A stretch of DNA of 64,000 bases from Hwanghaeella grinnelliae (GTDB lineage Bacteria; Pseudomonadota; Alphaproteobacteria; UBA8366; Aestuariispiraceae). The notes under the pieces were generated by a model. It did not search any database and was not told the DNA's origin. It was given only the letters and a program-made list of their open reading frames with translations. The position numbers and the translations under genes were made by a program. Shown here piece after piece: positions 54,272 through 63,302 of this stretch. Location of the stretch: the NCBI RefSeq assembly GCF_004005845.1, contig NZ_SADE01000003.1, positions 124,001-188,000 of the forward strand, in the 5' to 3' direction. Positions within the stretch are counted from its first letter, which is position 1. Each line of letters starts with the position of its first letter.

Positions 54272-55705
54272 GTGCATGCGTCGTATCTGGAACAGTTTGT
54301 GCAGCACATGATGTCGAACGACGGTTCGGGATCGGGACAAAAAATGGTTCGGGAATTTCCGGAAGCTTTCGAAGACCATGAAGTAGGTGCAGCCATTGCT
54401 GCCACCCGCTTCGGCTATGGCGCCCGTCCGCAGGAATTGCTGCAGATCGGCAACCAACCCCGGGAATGGTTGCTTAGCCAAATGATCTCGGACCCGCTGC
54501 CCGAAGCCCTGAAGAGCTTGCCGGACAGCAAGGATTTGTTGAGCGACATGCTCGCCGCCCGCCAAAAGGGGCGCTCCTCCATGCGCGTCTACCGGCAGGA
54601 AGCCCGCAAGCGCGCCCTGAACGAAGCAGCGACCCATCTAGCCGTTTCCTTGAACAGTCCAACGCCTTTCATCGAACGCCTGGTCCGTTTCTGGACAAAC
54701 CATTTCACCGTATCGATGGTCAAACCCGCGGTGATGCCGCTGGTTGCGGCGTTTGAGCGCGAAGCCATCCGCCCCAACATATTCAACAGCTTCTACACCA
54801 TGCTGCATGCGGTCGTGTCTCATCCCGCAATGCTGATTTATCTGGACAATGTGAACTCGCTCGGACCGAATTCGGTGGCGGGGCGGGGCCGCAAGAATCC
54901 GTTGAACGACCGCCTTGCCCGGCAATTGCTGGAGCATTTTACCCTTGGCGAAGGGTCCGGATACACACAATTGGATGTGCGCGCGCTTGCCCACATGCTG
55001 ACCGGATGGACCGTCGGCGTGAACAACCCGGCGACGCGTGGTGAGTTCGCGTTTCGCGACAGCTGGCATGAAGGCAATTTCAAGGAATTCCTCAGGCGCA
55101 CATTCCCAAGTGCCGGGGTTCTGGAAGGCGAAGCGGCGCTCGATCATCTGGCTCGGTCCGCGGCAACGGGCAAGAACCTGTCCCATAAGATGGCGCAGGC
55201 CTTCGTTGTGGACGAACCCGACCCGGGATTGGCGAGCGGGATTTTTGCCGGTTTCGTCGTTGGTGGCGGACGCGCCGACGGCATGGCGCGCGGTCTTGTC
55301 GAGGCGCCGGAATCTTGGGTTTCCGAGCAACGGAAGGTCAAATCGCCGACGGATCTGGTTCTGTCGGTCTTGAGGTCGCTGGATGTCAGGTCACGATCCG
55401 GCCGCCGAATCCTGAACGCCATCCGTATGCTGGGCCAGCCGCCATACCAGGCGCCAACCCCGGATGGCTGGCCCTACTCCTCGCTTTCTTGGATTACGCC
55501 GGAACTGCTGTTGGAACGCGTTGAATGGTGCGCCGAAATCGCGGGGATCACGCGCCCGCCGGATGGCAAATCCGTCCCGGACCTTGCCTTGGACGTCCTT
55601 GGCCCACTGCTGAAGCCGGCGACACATAGGCGCCTTAGAGTCGCCCGGGATGAGGTCGAAGCCTTGGCCCTGCTTTATGCCAGCCCGGAGTTTCAACGCC
55701 GATGA
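54272..55705 (+). CDS. DUF1800-family protein
   Basis: The 477-residue protein matches DUF1800: AIAATRFGYGARPQELLQI near the start, RLVRFWTNHFTVS, NDRLARQLLEHFTLGEGSGYTQLDVRALAHMLTGWTV and PPYQAPTPDGWPYSSLSWITPELLLERVEW. The family has no proven function and is nearly always paired with DUF1501, as here. No clear signal peptide is seen. The start is uncertain: GTG at 54272, or ATG at 54308, 54311 or 54344. Its stop overlaps the DUF1501 start by 4 bp. Confidence 0.87.
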   Translation: MHASYLEQFVQHMMSNDGSGSGQKMVREFPEAFEDHEVGAAIAATRFGYGARPQELLQIGNQPREWLLSQMISDPLPEALKSLPDSKDLLSDMLAARQKGRSSMRVYRQEARKRALNEAATHLAVSLNSPTPFIERLVRFWTNHFTVSMVKPAVMPLVAAFEREAIRPNIFNSFYTMLHAVVSHPAMLIYLDNVNSLGPNSVAGRGRKNPLNDRLARQLLEHFTLGEGSGYTQLDVRALAHMLTGWTVGVNNPATRGEFAFRDSWHEGNFKEFLRRTFPSAGVLEGEAALDHLARSAATGKNLSHKMAQAFVVDEPDPGLASGIFAGFVVGGGRADGMARGLVEAPESWVSEQRKVKSPTDLVLSVLRSLDVRSRSGRRILNAIRMLGQPPYQAPTPDGWPYSSLSWITPELLLERVEWCAEIAGITRPPDGKSVPDLALDVLGPLLKPATHRRLRVARDEVEALALLYASPEFQRR

Positions 55706-56922
55706 CCGCACATACGCCCTACATTCCCAACAGGCGGACGGTTCTGGCCGGCGCGGCCGCCGCAACAGTCATCGCAGCGCAAGGTGTGAAATTCAGCGTT
55801 GCCGCAACGCCGGGAAACAAGCGGTTGGTCGTCGTTCTTCTGCGCGGCGGGCTGGATGGCCTGGCGTTGTTCCCGCCATTCGGCGACAGCGACTATTCAA
55901 AAATGCGGGCGGGCTTGGCCCTTCCGCGCGCGAATACGGATGGCGGTGTACTGGACTTGGATGGGTCCTTTGGGCTGCACCCCGCGGCGGAGGACCTTCT
56001 GGCATTTTGGTCGGCAGGCGAACTCGTCATCGCACCGGCGGCGGTGACCGACTATCGCGGCGGGTCGCATTTCGCTGCCCAGGACGCCTTGGAAACCGGG
56101 TCGGCCGGCGGCGGATCGAAAACCGGCTGGCTGAACCGTGCCGTCGGCGCCCTTGGCAGCGCAACAGGCAAAGGGGTCACCGTTTCCGATGACGTCCCCT
56201 TGATTTTGCGGGGGCCGGGTAATGCCTCAGCCGCAACGCCGCCACCGCGCCCCTATCGCAATCCCGGATTCTTCCGGCAGGTGCAACTTCTCTATGGTGA
56301 CGACACTCTATTCAGCAGCATGATCGTGCAGGGTGAACGCGACCGCCAGCGCACCACCGACACCGTGACGGCGGAAGACGTTCAGTCAGGCCGTGGGGCG
56401 GACAGGGCACAGTTTCTGCCGATCGCCGCCGCCATGGCCGGGAAACTGCTCGCCTCGGACGACGGGCCGCGCGTTGCCGTGCTGGAGGCGGACGGTTGGG
56501 ACACCCATTGGGATCAAGGGGCGATGGACGGTCGTCTCGCCCGCAGTTTTAGCGGCCTGGCATCCGGCTTGTCCGTGCTGGCAAGCGCATTGGGTCCGGC
56601 CTGGAAAGAAACCGTTGTTGTGGTTGCAAGCGAGTTCGGCCGAACCGTCAAACCCAATGCCCATGGCGGCACCGATCATGGCTTCGCCACATCGGCGATG
56701 ATGCTGGGCGGAGCCGTCGCCGGAGGAAAAATAGTCGGGCAATGGCCCGGGCTTTCGGACGGCAAGCTGGATAAAACCGGCGGGATCGCTTCTGGCTTCG
56801 ATACCCGCAGCCTGTTTAAGACGGCCTTGTTTCACCACATGGGCATCAACGGCAATACAGTCGCGACGACAGTATTGCCAGGAACCGCGTCGGCGCCCGG
56901 CATACCAGGCCTGATACGGTAG
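55702..56922 (+). CDS. DUF1501-family protein with Tat-type signal
   Basis: The 406-residue protein starts with a twin-arginine signal (NRRTVLAGAAAATVIAAQG), so it is exported folded. The body matches DUF1501, related to the alkaline phosphatase/sulfatase superfamily: LVVVLLRGGLDGLALFPPFGD, LEADGWDTHWDQG, VASEFGRTVKPNAHGGTDHG. The ATGA overlap with DUF1800 shows tight coupling, and the pair probably forms an exported complex of unknown role. Confidence 0.9.
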   Translation: MTAHTPYIPNRRTVLAGAAAATVIAAQGVKFSVAATPGNKRLVVVLLRGGLDGLALFPPFGDSDYSKMRAGLALPRANTDGGVLDLDGSFGLHPAAEDLLAFWSAGELVIAPAAVTDYRGGSHFAAQDALETGSAGGGSKTGWLNRAVGALGSATGKGVTVSDDVPLILRGPGNASAATPPPRPYRNPGFFRQVQLLYGDDTLFSSMIVQGERDRQRTTDTVTAEDVQSGRGADRAQFLPIAAAMAGKLLASDDGPRVAVLEADGWDTHWDQGAMDGRLARSFSGLASGLSVLASALGPAWKETVVVVASEFGRTVKPNAHGGTDHGFATSAMMLGGAVAGGKIVGQWPGLSDGKLDKTGGIASGFDTRSLFKTALFHHMGINGNTVATTVLPGTASAPGIPGLIR

Positions 56923-56967
56923 GAATACGTCCACAGGCCAGCGGAACGTCCAGAAACGAGACAATCT

Positions 56968-56983
56968 GTCACTTGGCAGTGAC
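56968..56983. promoter_or_regulatory. Operator-like dyad upstream of the TetR gene
   Basis: GTCACT-TGGC-AGTGAC is a perfect 6-bp inverted repeat, about 90 bp upstream of the TetR start. It is a candidate autoregulatory site. Confidence 0.45.
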
Positions 56984-57073
56984 TACGATATGCGTTTACA
57001 GTGCCGCGTGTTTGTATTTTAGGGGTATCGATAGAGTCGCCCGGCAAAGAGGCGGCATGTCGAGGGAGGGAAA

Positions 57074-57676
57074 ATGGCATCCCGTGACAAAGAGGCCACA
57101 AAGGCCAAACTGATAAAAGCCGCCGGCCAGGTCATGGCGCGTGACGGTTTCGCAAAAATGGGCGTCAACGCCGTCGCCCGCGAAGCGACTGTCGACAAGG
57201 TCCTGATCTATCGGTACTTCGGCGGCCTGGAAGGCCTGATCAAGGCCTATGCCGAAGATGGCGATTTTTGGCCGGGGGTCGAGGAATTGATCGCCGAACC
57301 GGAAGCCATCTATCGGGCCCGCCCGGCGGCCGAGCAGATGGCCCGCGTCTTCCGCAACCTGATTTCCGCGCTGCGCCGCCGACCGGTAACCTTGGAAATC
57401 CTGGCCTGGGAAATGGCGGACGGCAACGAGTTGACGAAGCACCTGGACGAGGTCCGTGAGACTTTGGGACGGGAGTTCACCCGCCGCTTTGGCCATGCCG
57501 GTCCGGCGGAAGTCGATTTGATGGCTTTTTCCGCGCTGATGGCGGCATCGGTCAATTACCTGACCGCACGGTCCCGCCACAACAAGAGCTTCAATGGTAT
57601 GGATATCAGCAAGGAAGATGGCTGGAAGCGGCTCGAAGAAACGATCAGCACCGTTTGCCTGAAGGTTTTGTCATAG
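57074..57676 (+). CDS. TetR/AcrR-family transcriptional regulator
   Basis: The 200-residue protein has the TetR helix-turn-helix at the N-terminus (KLIKAAGQVMARDGFAKMGVNAVAREATVDKVLIYRYFGGLEGLIKAY) and a helical ligand-binding C-terminal domain. GGGAGGG stands 4 bp before the ATG. The downstream gene is a glyoxalase I on the same strand, about 100 bp away, a possible target. A 16-bp dyad lies upstream. Confidence 0.92.
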   Translation: MASRDKEATKAKLIKAAGQVMARDGFAKMGVNAVAREATVDKVLIYRYFGGLEGLIKAYAEDGDFWPGVEELIAEPEAIYRARPAAEQMARVFRNLISALRRRPVTLEILAWEMADGNELTKHLDEVRETLGREFTRRFGHAGPAEVDLMAFSALMAASVNYLTARSRHNKSFNGMDISKEDGWKRLEETISTVCLKVLS

Positions 57677-57775
57677 GTGATTTTTTCGCACCCACCCTTG
57701 GTTTGGGCGCGGGTGAAAGCTATGTCATTGCCCTGACGCATTTAATCACCGGCTAAGAAAAGGAAGAGTTCCAGA

Positions 57776-58222
57776 ATGGGTATGCAGTATATGCACACGA
57801 TGGTTCGGGTGAAGGACCTGGACGAATCACTCGACTTCTACTGCAACAAGCTGGGCCTTGTTGAAGTGGAACGCATGGATAACGAGAAAGGCCGGTTCAC
57901 ACTGGTCTTCCTGGCGGCGCCGGATGATGTCGACGTTGCAAAGTCCGAACGGACCGCAATGCTCGAATTGACCTACAATTGGGATCCGGAAGACTATGAC
58001 GGCGGCCGGAATTTCGGCCACCTTGCGTATCGCGTCGACGATATCTACGCGACTTGCCAGCACTTGATGGACAACGGCGTGACGATCAACCGGCCGCCGC
58101 GGGACGGCCACATGGCCTTCGTTCGCTCACCCGACGGGATCTCCTTCGAACTGCTGCAGCGCGGCAATTCGCGGGAGCCGGCGGAACCTTGGGCATCAAT
58201 GGAAAACACCGGCAGCTGGTAA
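57776..58222 (+). CDS. gloA: Lactoylglutathione lyase (glyoxalase I)-like protein
   Basis: The 148-residue protein is a single-domain VOC-fold enzyme: YMHTMVRVKDLDESLDFYCNKLGL at the start, LELTYNW with a metal glutamate, NFGHLAYRVDDIY with a metal histidine and SPDGISFELLQ with the last glutamate. Glyoxalase I isomerises the methylglyoxal-glutathione hemithioacetal. A terminator lies downstream. The symbol is by homology. Confidence 0.9.
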   Translation: MGMQYMHTMVRVKDLDESLDFYCNKLGLVEVERMDNEKGRFTLVFLAAPDDVDVAKSERTAMLELTYNWDPEDYDGGRNFGHLAYRVDDIYATCQHLMDNGVTINRPPRDGHMAFVRSPDGISFELLQRGNSREPAEPWASMENTGSW

Positions 58223-58270
58223 TTTATCGGTAGTTGGTAATTACGGGGTCGATCTCCGCCACGTAAAAGA

Positions 58271-58306
58271 AAAACGCCCCGACCGATCCGGCGGGGCGTT
58301 TTGCTT
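58271..58306. terminator. Bidirectional intrinsic terminator
   Basis: AAAACGCCCC (58271-58280) pairs with GGGGCGTTTT (58293-58302), followed by GCTTTT. It lies between the convergent glyoxalase and M14 deacylase genes. Confidence 0.85.
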
Positions 58307-58326
58307 TTCAGACAGCTGAAACAGCG

Positions 58327-59310
58327 TTAGTCGCAGCCGATGTGGAACAGGCAGTCGCCCCGTTCCGACCGGGCCGGAACGCGCTTGGCGAGAATAATGC
58401 CGTGAACATCGAATTCGATCCTGACCGGGTCACGGCCCGGCGATTCCGGATAATGCAGCAAGGCCGCCGGATCACCGGGTTTCACCGCATCGCCCGGCTC
58501 AGCCAAGGGTTCGAACAAACCCGGTTCCGGTGCATAGACCAGATTGTCGTTGAGGAAAATCCGGGTTTCGGTCTGGGGCGCTTCAACCACACGGTCGAGC
58601 GCGCCGAGGCGCACCAGCGCCCGTTCCAGACCAGTCTTGGCCAGTTGCGCATAGGCCCGATTCACCATGCCCGCGCCCCCCAGTTCAGTCGCAAATGTCA
58701 CGACGTCCTGCCGAAAGCCCGCCGCAGAGGAATAGCCGGCCTCGTCATCACGACCATACACCGTCGCATAGGGCAGGCCGAAATCGCGAGCAATCTGTTC
58801 CTTCAATTCAGCCGCAGGATCATCGCCGTGACGCGGCAGCATCACGGTCGGCACATAGAGCAGCGAACTGCCGCCGGAATGCAGGTCGAACAAAAAGTCG
58901 GCATCGGGCAACAGGACCGACTCGATAAAATGCGCGATGACTTGGGTCGGATTCCCTTTCGGGTTGCCGGGGAAGCTGCGGTTCAGGTTGCCCGCATCGA
59001 TGGGCGATGTCCGCAGCCCAGCCATGGCGGCCGGAAAGTTCGCCATCGGCAGGAAAATCAAGCGCCCACGGATGTCGGAGGGCTCCAACTCCCGGATCAG
59101 GGTGGAGAGGATGACTTGCCCCTCGTACTCGTCCCCATGATTGCCGGACATCAGCAGGATCGTCGGCCCGTCGCCATTAGCGATGGTCGCGATGGGATAG
59201 GGTAGGAAACCGTATGCCGACCGATGAACCGAATGCGGCAGGCGCAGAAAACCCGTCTGCTTACCGGATGCGGTCAGATCGACTTCACAATGAATAGGGT
59301 TGGACACCAT
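58327..59310 (-). CDS. M14-family succinylglutamate desuccinylase/aspartoacylase-type deacylase
   Basis: The 327-residue protein has the zinc site of the AstE/AspA family: GNHGDEYEG with His58 and Glu61, and DLHSGG with His144. The DAGNLNRSFPG block is also diagnostic. The C-terminal beta domain resembles N-acetyl-diaminobutyrate deacetylase (DoeB) of ectoine degradation. The acyl-amino acid substrate is not fixed; an N-acyl amine released near the MttB pathway is one possibility. It follows the MttB-like gene by 76 bp on the same strand. Confidence 0.88.
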   Translation of the reverse strand: MVSNPIHCEVDLTASGKQTGFLRLPHSVHRSAYGFLPYPIATIANGDGPTILLMSGNHGDEYEGQVILSTLIRELEPSDIRGRLIFLPMANFPAAMAGLRTSPIDAGNLNRSFPGNPKGNPTQVIAHFIESVLLPDADFLFDLHSGGSSLLYVPTVMLPRHGDDPAAELKEQIARDFGLPYATVYGRDDEAGYSSAAGFRQDVVTFATELGGAGMVNRAYAQLAKTGLERALVRLGALDRVVEAPQTETRIFLNDNLVYAPEPGLFEPLAEPGDAVKPGDPAALLHYPESPGRDPVRIEFDVHGIILAKRVPARSERGDCLFHIGCD

Positions 59311-59386
59311 TTGCCCCTCTGGGTTTGAAAAGTGAGGACGGGGCCCGCGTATGCGCGCGGCCCCGTATTCTTCACCACAGGGTAGG

Positions 59387-60949
59387 CTATATGTTGCTGT
59401 CCGGGAAAGCTTCCTTTCGCTGCTTCACGAAATCCTTCAGCGCTTCGGCCGTTCCCGCGTCCATATCCGGTTTTTCGTAATTCTTCAGCAAACGATCGAC
59501 CCGCATCGCGGCGCGTTGCGTCATATCCATCGAGCCTTCCGATTCCCACTGCTCGAACGAATTGTTGTCCGCCAAGGGGGAGCGATAGAAAGCAGTCTCG
59601 AAATTCGCCTGGGTATGCGCACAGCCTAGATAATGGCTGCCCGGCCCCACTTCGCGGATCGCGGATAGGCCCTGGCCGTTCTCGCTCATGTCCGGGCCGA
59701 CCAAAAGGCGCTGGATCATGGCGCATTGGTCCGCGTCCATGACGAATTTCTCGTATCCCATGACCAAGCCGCCTTCCAGCCACCCCGCCGAATGCAGCAT
59801 GAAGTTGACCCCGGCGAGGGCAGCGTTCTGAAGCGTGTTCGCGGATTCATACGCCGCCTGAGCATCGGAAATCTTAGACCCGCACAAACCACCGCCGGAG
59901 CGGAAGGGAACGCCCAACCGCCGTGCCAATTGCGCCGCACCATACAGAACCAGGGTCGGCTCGGGCGTGCCAAAGGTCGGCGCACCGGACTGCATGGATA
60001 TGGATGAGGCGAAGGTGCCGAAGACGACCGGCGCACCGGGGCGCACCAGTTGCGTCAGGGCAATCCCGCTCATGGCTTCGGCCAAGATTTGCGACAGCGT
60101 ACCTGCCACTGTCACCGGGCTCATCGCGCCGGCCAGGATGAACGGCGAGATGACCGTCGCCTGATTGTTCCGTGCGTAGACCTTCAACGCGCCCAACATG
60201 GTGTCGTCCCACACCATCGGCGAGTTGGCATTTATCAAATTGATGACCACACAGTTCTGATCGACGAAGTCCTCGCCGAACAGAATCTTGCACATCTCGA
60301 CCGTATCCTCGGCACGTTCCGGCGCAGTGACGGACCCCATGAACGGCTTGTCCGAATAGGTCATATGAGTCAGCACCATATCCAGGTGGCGCTTGTTCAC
60401 CGGCAGGTCCACAGGCTCGCACAAGGTACCGCCGGCATGATGAATACCGTCGATAGAATAGGCGAGCTTGGCGAAGTTCCGGAAATCCTCGATCGTCGCA
60501 TATCGACGACCGCCTTCCAGGGACCGCACGAAGGGGGGACCGTAGGCCGGAACCAGGACGGTGTTCTTGCCACCGATCTGGACGGACTTTTCACGATTGC
60601 GGGCATATTGCGTAAATTCGGCCGGCGCCGATTTCTGAATAATCTCGCGCAGCATCCCTTTTTCGAAGCGCACGCGTTCGCCATCGACCGACGCACCGGC
60701 TTTGCGCCAGATGTCCAGCGTTTCAGGATCGCCGCGGAAATCGAGGCCGATTTCGGCAAGGATGGCATCCGCATTGTCCTCGACGATCGTCAATTGATCG
60801 TCGCTGAACGGGTCGAATGTCGGGATCCCCCGCTTGATATAGGGGATACGAACAGCGCCGCCCGCCGCCCGCGCCGCCTGACGACCTGCGCGGCCACCGC
60901 CGCCGCGCCTTGACTTTCTGCCTTCCGAACCGCCTTCAGCGTCACTCAT
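59387..60949 (-). CDS. Pyrrolysine-free MttB-family methyltransferase
   Basis: The 520-residue protein matches the trimethylamine methyltransferase MttB superfamily: DPETLDIWRKAGASVDGERV, GPPFVRSLEGGRRYATIEDF, AYSIDGIHHAGGTLCEPVDLP and PGSHYLGCAHTQANFETAFYRSPL. The frame has no internal TAG, so it contains no pyrrolysine; characterised members of this group (for example MtgB) demethylate glycine betaine or related quaternary amines to a corrinoid protein. The N-terminal 30 residues are basic and Gly-rich. The ATG at 60949 is preferred over 60982. No corrinoid protein gene is adjacent. Confidence 0.9.
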   Translation of the reverse strand: MSDAEGGSEGRKSRRGGGGRAGRQAARAAGGAVRIPYIKRGIPTFDPFSDDQLTIVEDNADAILAEIGLDFRGDPETLDIWRKAGASVDGERVRFEKGMLREIIQKSAPAEFTQYARNREKSVQIGGKNTVLVPAYGPPFVRSLEGGRRYATIEDFRNFAKLAYSIDGIHHAGGTLCEPVDLPVNKRHLDMVLTHMTYSDKPFMGSVTAPERAEDTVEMCKILFGEDFVDQNCVVINLINANSPMVWDDTMLGALKVYARNNQATVISPFILAGAMSPVTVAGTLSQILAEAMSGIALTQLVRPGAPVVFGTFASSISMQSGAPTFGTPEPTLVLYGAAQLARRLGVPFRSGGGLCGSKISDAQAAYESANTLQNAALAGVNFMLHSAGWLEGGLVMGYEKFVMDADQCAMIQRLLVGPDMSENGQGLSAIREVGPGSHYLGCAHTQANFETAFYRSPLADNNSFEQWESEGSMDMTQRAAMRVDRLLKNYEKPDMDAGTAEALKDFVKQRKEAFPDSNI

Positions 60950-61067
60950 GTCCCGATTTCCGTATGCAAGGAGTTGTCCCATAGGGGAATGCTAAAGGAC
61001 ACACTATCCGTGCAGTAACGGCCGCCCGCCCGCGAATTCGCGACGCGGTTTTAGAGTCTGTGCGTCA

Positions 61068-61964
61068 TTACCCCTGACGCCTGGGGATGACGACGAGAAA
61101 TACTGCTAAAACAACAAGACATAAGGCGGAAAATTCATAAACGCCGGGTTGTTCATCCAGCAAGACCATGCCGGAGAAAACACCCAGGACAGGGATCATC
61201 AAAGTGGACACGGTGGACACGACAATGGGGATCTGCCCGGCAATGCGATACCACGCGTAATAACAAAAAACCCCTGCAACCGTGCTGTTGTAGACAAGCG
61301 ATGCCCACGACGCCCAACCTATATTCACCCAGTCCGTTTCAACGGTCATATAGGCGATAACGATGATCGGTACCACGCCCAACCCTTGGAGCCAGGCCGT
61401 CATTGCGGAAGTTGCCAGGGAAAACTGGTAGTGGCGGATAAATACCGTCCCAGCCCCCCAGCTGAAGGCCGCCAGAATACAGCTCGCCGTACCCATCGGG
61501 TTCTGCCCGATTAGTTTATAGTCCTGAACCAGCAGCAACAGCATCGCGCACATCCCGGCGGCGAGGCCGAAAATCTGCCGTGCCGTAAGCCGCTCCTTGA
61601 TCACAATGATGGTGATCAAGGTCGCCCAGATCGGCATCGTGAAACCGAGGATCGCGGCGCGGCCGGACGCCATTTGGCCAATTCCCCACAAAATCAGAGA
61701 GTTCCATGCGGTGATGTTCAGAAACGCCGCGGGAATCAATCCGATCCAATCGCGCTTGGTTGGAATCAGATTCCTTTTCTTCACCAGCGCGATGATCAGG
61801 AATCCGAGCGCGCTGGCACTGATATTGACGGCACGAAAATCCATGACCTGGATATCCGCCAGGCCGATTTTCATGAACGGCCAGTTGATACCCCAGAAAA
61901 AGGTCAGCATGGGAAGAAGGATCAACACTTCTTTGGGAAGGCTAATCCGCGACGCTAAGGACAT
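61068..61964 (-). CDS. EamA/DMT-family transporter
   Basis: The 298-residue protein has ten hydrophobic helices arranged as two EamA repeats (FFWGINWPFMKIGLADIQ in the first and AAFSWGAGTVFIRHYQFS in the second). DMT permeases export amino acids, metabolites or small amines; the substrate is not evident. It lies between ChrA (25 bp upstream) and the MttB-like gene on the same strand, with 118 bp to the latter. Confidence 0.88.
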   Translation of the reverse strand: MSLASRISLPKEVLILLPMLTFFWGINWPFMKIGLADIQVMDFRAVNISASALGFLIIALVKKRNLIPTKRDWIGLIPAAFLNITAWNSLILWGIGQMASGRAAILGFTMPIWATLITIIVIKERLTARQIFGLAAGMCAMLLLLVQDYKLIGQNPMGTASCILAAFSWGAGTVFIRHYQFSLATSAMTAWLQGLGVVPIIVIAYMTVETDWVNIGWASWASLVYNSTVAGVFCYYAWYRIAGQIPIVVSTVSTLMIPVLGVFSGMVLLDEQPGVYEFSALCLVVLAVFLVVIPRRQG

Positions 61965-61989
61965 GAAGAAGGCACTCTCGCAACGATTA

Positions 61990-63201
61990 TCAAATCATTG
62001 TCAAAAGTATACCCGCTGCCGCCCCTAAAACCACCACTAGAATGGGATGGACCCGTCCGACCTGAAGCAGCGCCAATCCGGCGGCGGCAAGTGCGAAGTC
62101 ATGCGGCTGATGGACGATTGATACGAAGATCGGGTCGTACAGTGCTGCGCCCAACAGGCCCACGACTGCCGCGTTTACCCCCGCCACCCCCGACCGTGCC
62201 GATTGCGCCGTGCGTATCCGGGCCCACATGGAAAGCCCCGCCGGCACCAGAAAGACACTCGGCAGAAAAATCGCAACCAATGCCAACGCGCCCCCCGCCA
62301 GACCATTGGGCGATTGATCCCCCGCGGCGCCCAGATAGGCAGCAAGCGTGAAGAGAGGCCCCGGCACCGCCTGCGCAGCGCCATAGCCGGACAGGAAGGT
62401 GTCGCTGTTCATCCAGCCTTTTCCGACAACGGCGTTTTCCAACAAGGGCAGAATCACATGACCGCCGCCGAAAACCAGCGCGCCCGCCCGATAGAAAGCC
62501 TCGAACAAAGACAGCGCTTCGCTCGGCCAAAAGGTAAGCGCTAGGGGCAGCCCGAACAGGAATCCCAGGAATAGCACACTTGCGGCACCGCCGACTGCAT
62601 TGGATACGCAGAAACCGGGATCTGCATCCCCTGCCGCCCTGTCCGCGATCCGATCCTTGCGCAGCAGGACCAAGCCGAGAACCGCGCCCGCCACGATAAC
62701 CGCGATTTGCGCCAGCGCACCGCCGATCAAGCTCAAGAAGACAAGGGCGGCGAAAGCGATACCGGCCGTCGCCCGGTCCGGGCAGAGAGAACGGGCCATG
62801 CCGATCACCGCCTGGGCGACGATCGCGACTGCCACCAGTTTCAAACCATGAACCAAGCCGACGACCAGGGGATCCGCGGATCCACCCAATCCATAGGCGA
62901 CCGCGATCATCACAGCGGCGGAAGGCAGAGTGAACCCGACCCAAGCCGCCAAGGCCCCAAGATAGCCGCCCCGCATCAGGCCGAGCGCCAAGCCGACCTG
63001 GCTGCTGGCCGGCCCCGGCAGGAACTGGCATAGGGCGACCACTTCACCGTAATGGGAATCGGTCAGCCATTTCCGCCGTTCGACGAACTCGGTGCGGAAA
63101 TACCCCAGATGCGCGACTGGCCCGCCGAAAGAAGTCAGCCCGAGCCGTAGAAAAATCACCAGAATTTCGAAAACGCCGGAGGAAGCCTTCCGTTCAGGCA
63201 T
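61990..63201 (-). CDS. chrA: ChrA-family chromate transporter (two-domain)
   Basis: The 403-residue protein contains two ChrA domains: the first with FLRLGLTSFGGPVAHLGYFRTEFVERRKWL and CQFLPGPASSQVGLALG, the second with GALVFGGGHVILPLLENAVVGKGWM and GYGAAQAVPGPLFTLAAYLG. This is the long CHR type that exports chromate by proton-driven exchange, though many relatives are not tested. It is cotranscribed with its minus-strand neighbours. Confidence 0.93.
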   Translation of the reverse strand: MPERKASSGVFEILVIFLRLGLTSFGGPVAHLGYFRTEFVERRKWLTDSHYGEVVALCQFLPGPASSQVGLALGLMRGGYLGALAAWVGFTLPSAAVMIAVAYGLGGSADPLVVGLVHGLKLVAVAIVAQAVIGMARSLCPDRATAGIAFAALVFLSLIGGALAQIAVIVAGAVLGLVLLRKDRIADRAAGDADPGFCVSNAVGGAASVLFLGFLFGLPLALTFWPSEALSLFEAFYRAGALVFGGGHVILPLLENAVVGKGWMNSDTFLSGYGAAQAVPGPLFTLAAYLGAAGDQSPNGLAGGALALVAIFLPSVFLVPAGLSMWARIRTAQSARSGVAGVNAAVVGLLGAALYDPIFVSIVHQPHDFALAAAGLALLQVGRVHPILVVVLGAAAGILLTMI

Positions 63202-63302
63202 GTGTGTCCCTTGTATCCTGTCGGCCCACTAAGACGACCTTACTACCGGAACAATGTTACCATCGCGCGTCAAATCCGTCGTGCCGCGAGATGGCGAACG
63301 TC

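Noticed and set aside
59339-59367. Terminator between the MttB-like and M14 genes
   Set aside because: A GC-rich imperfect stem exists, but no T-run follows on either strand.
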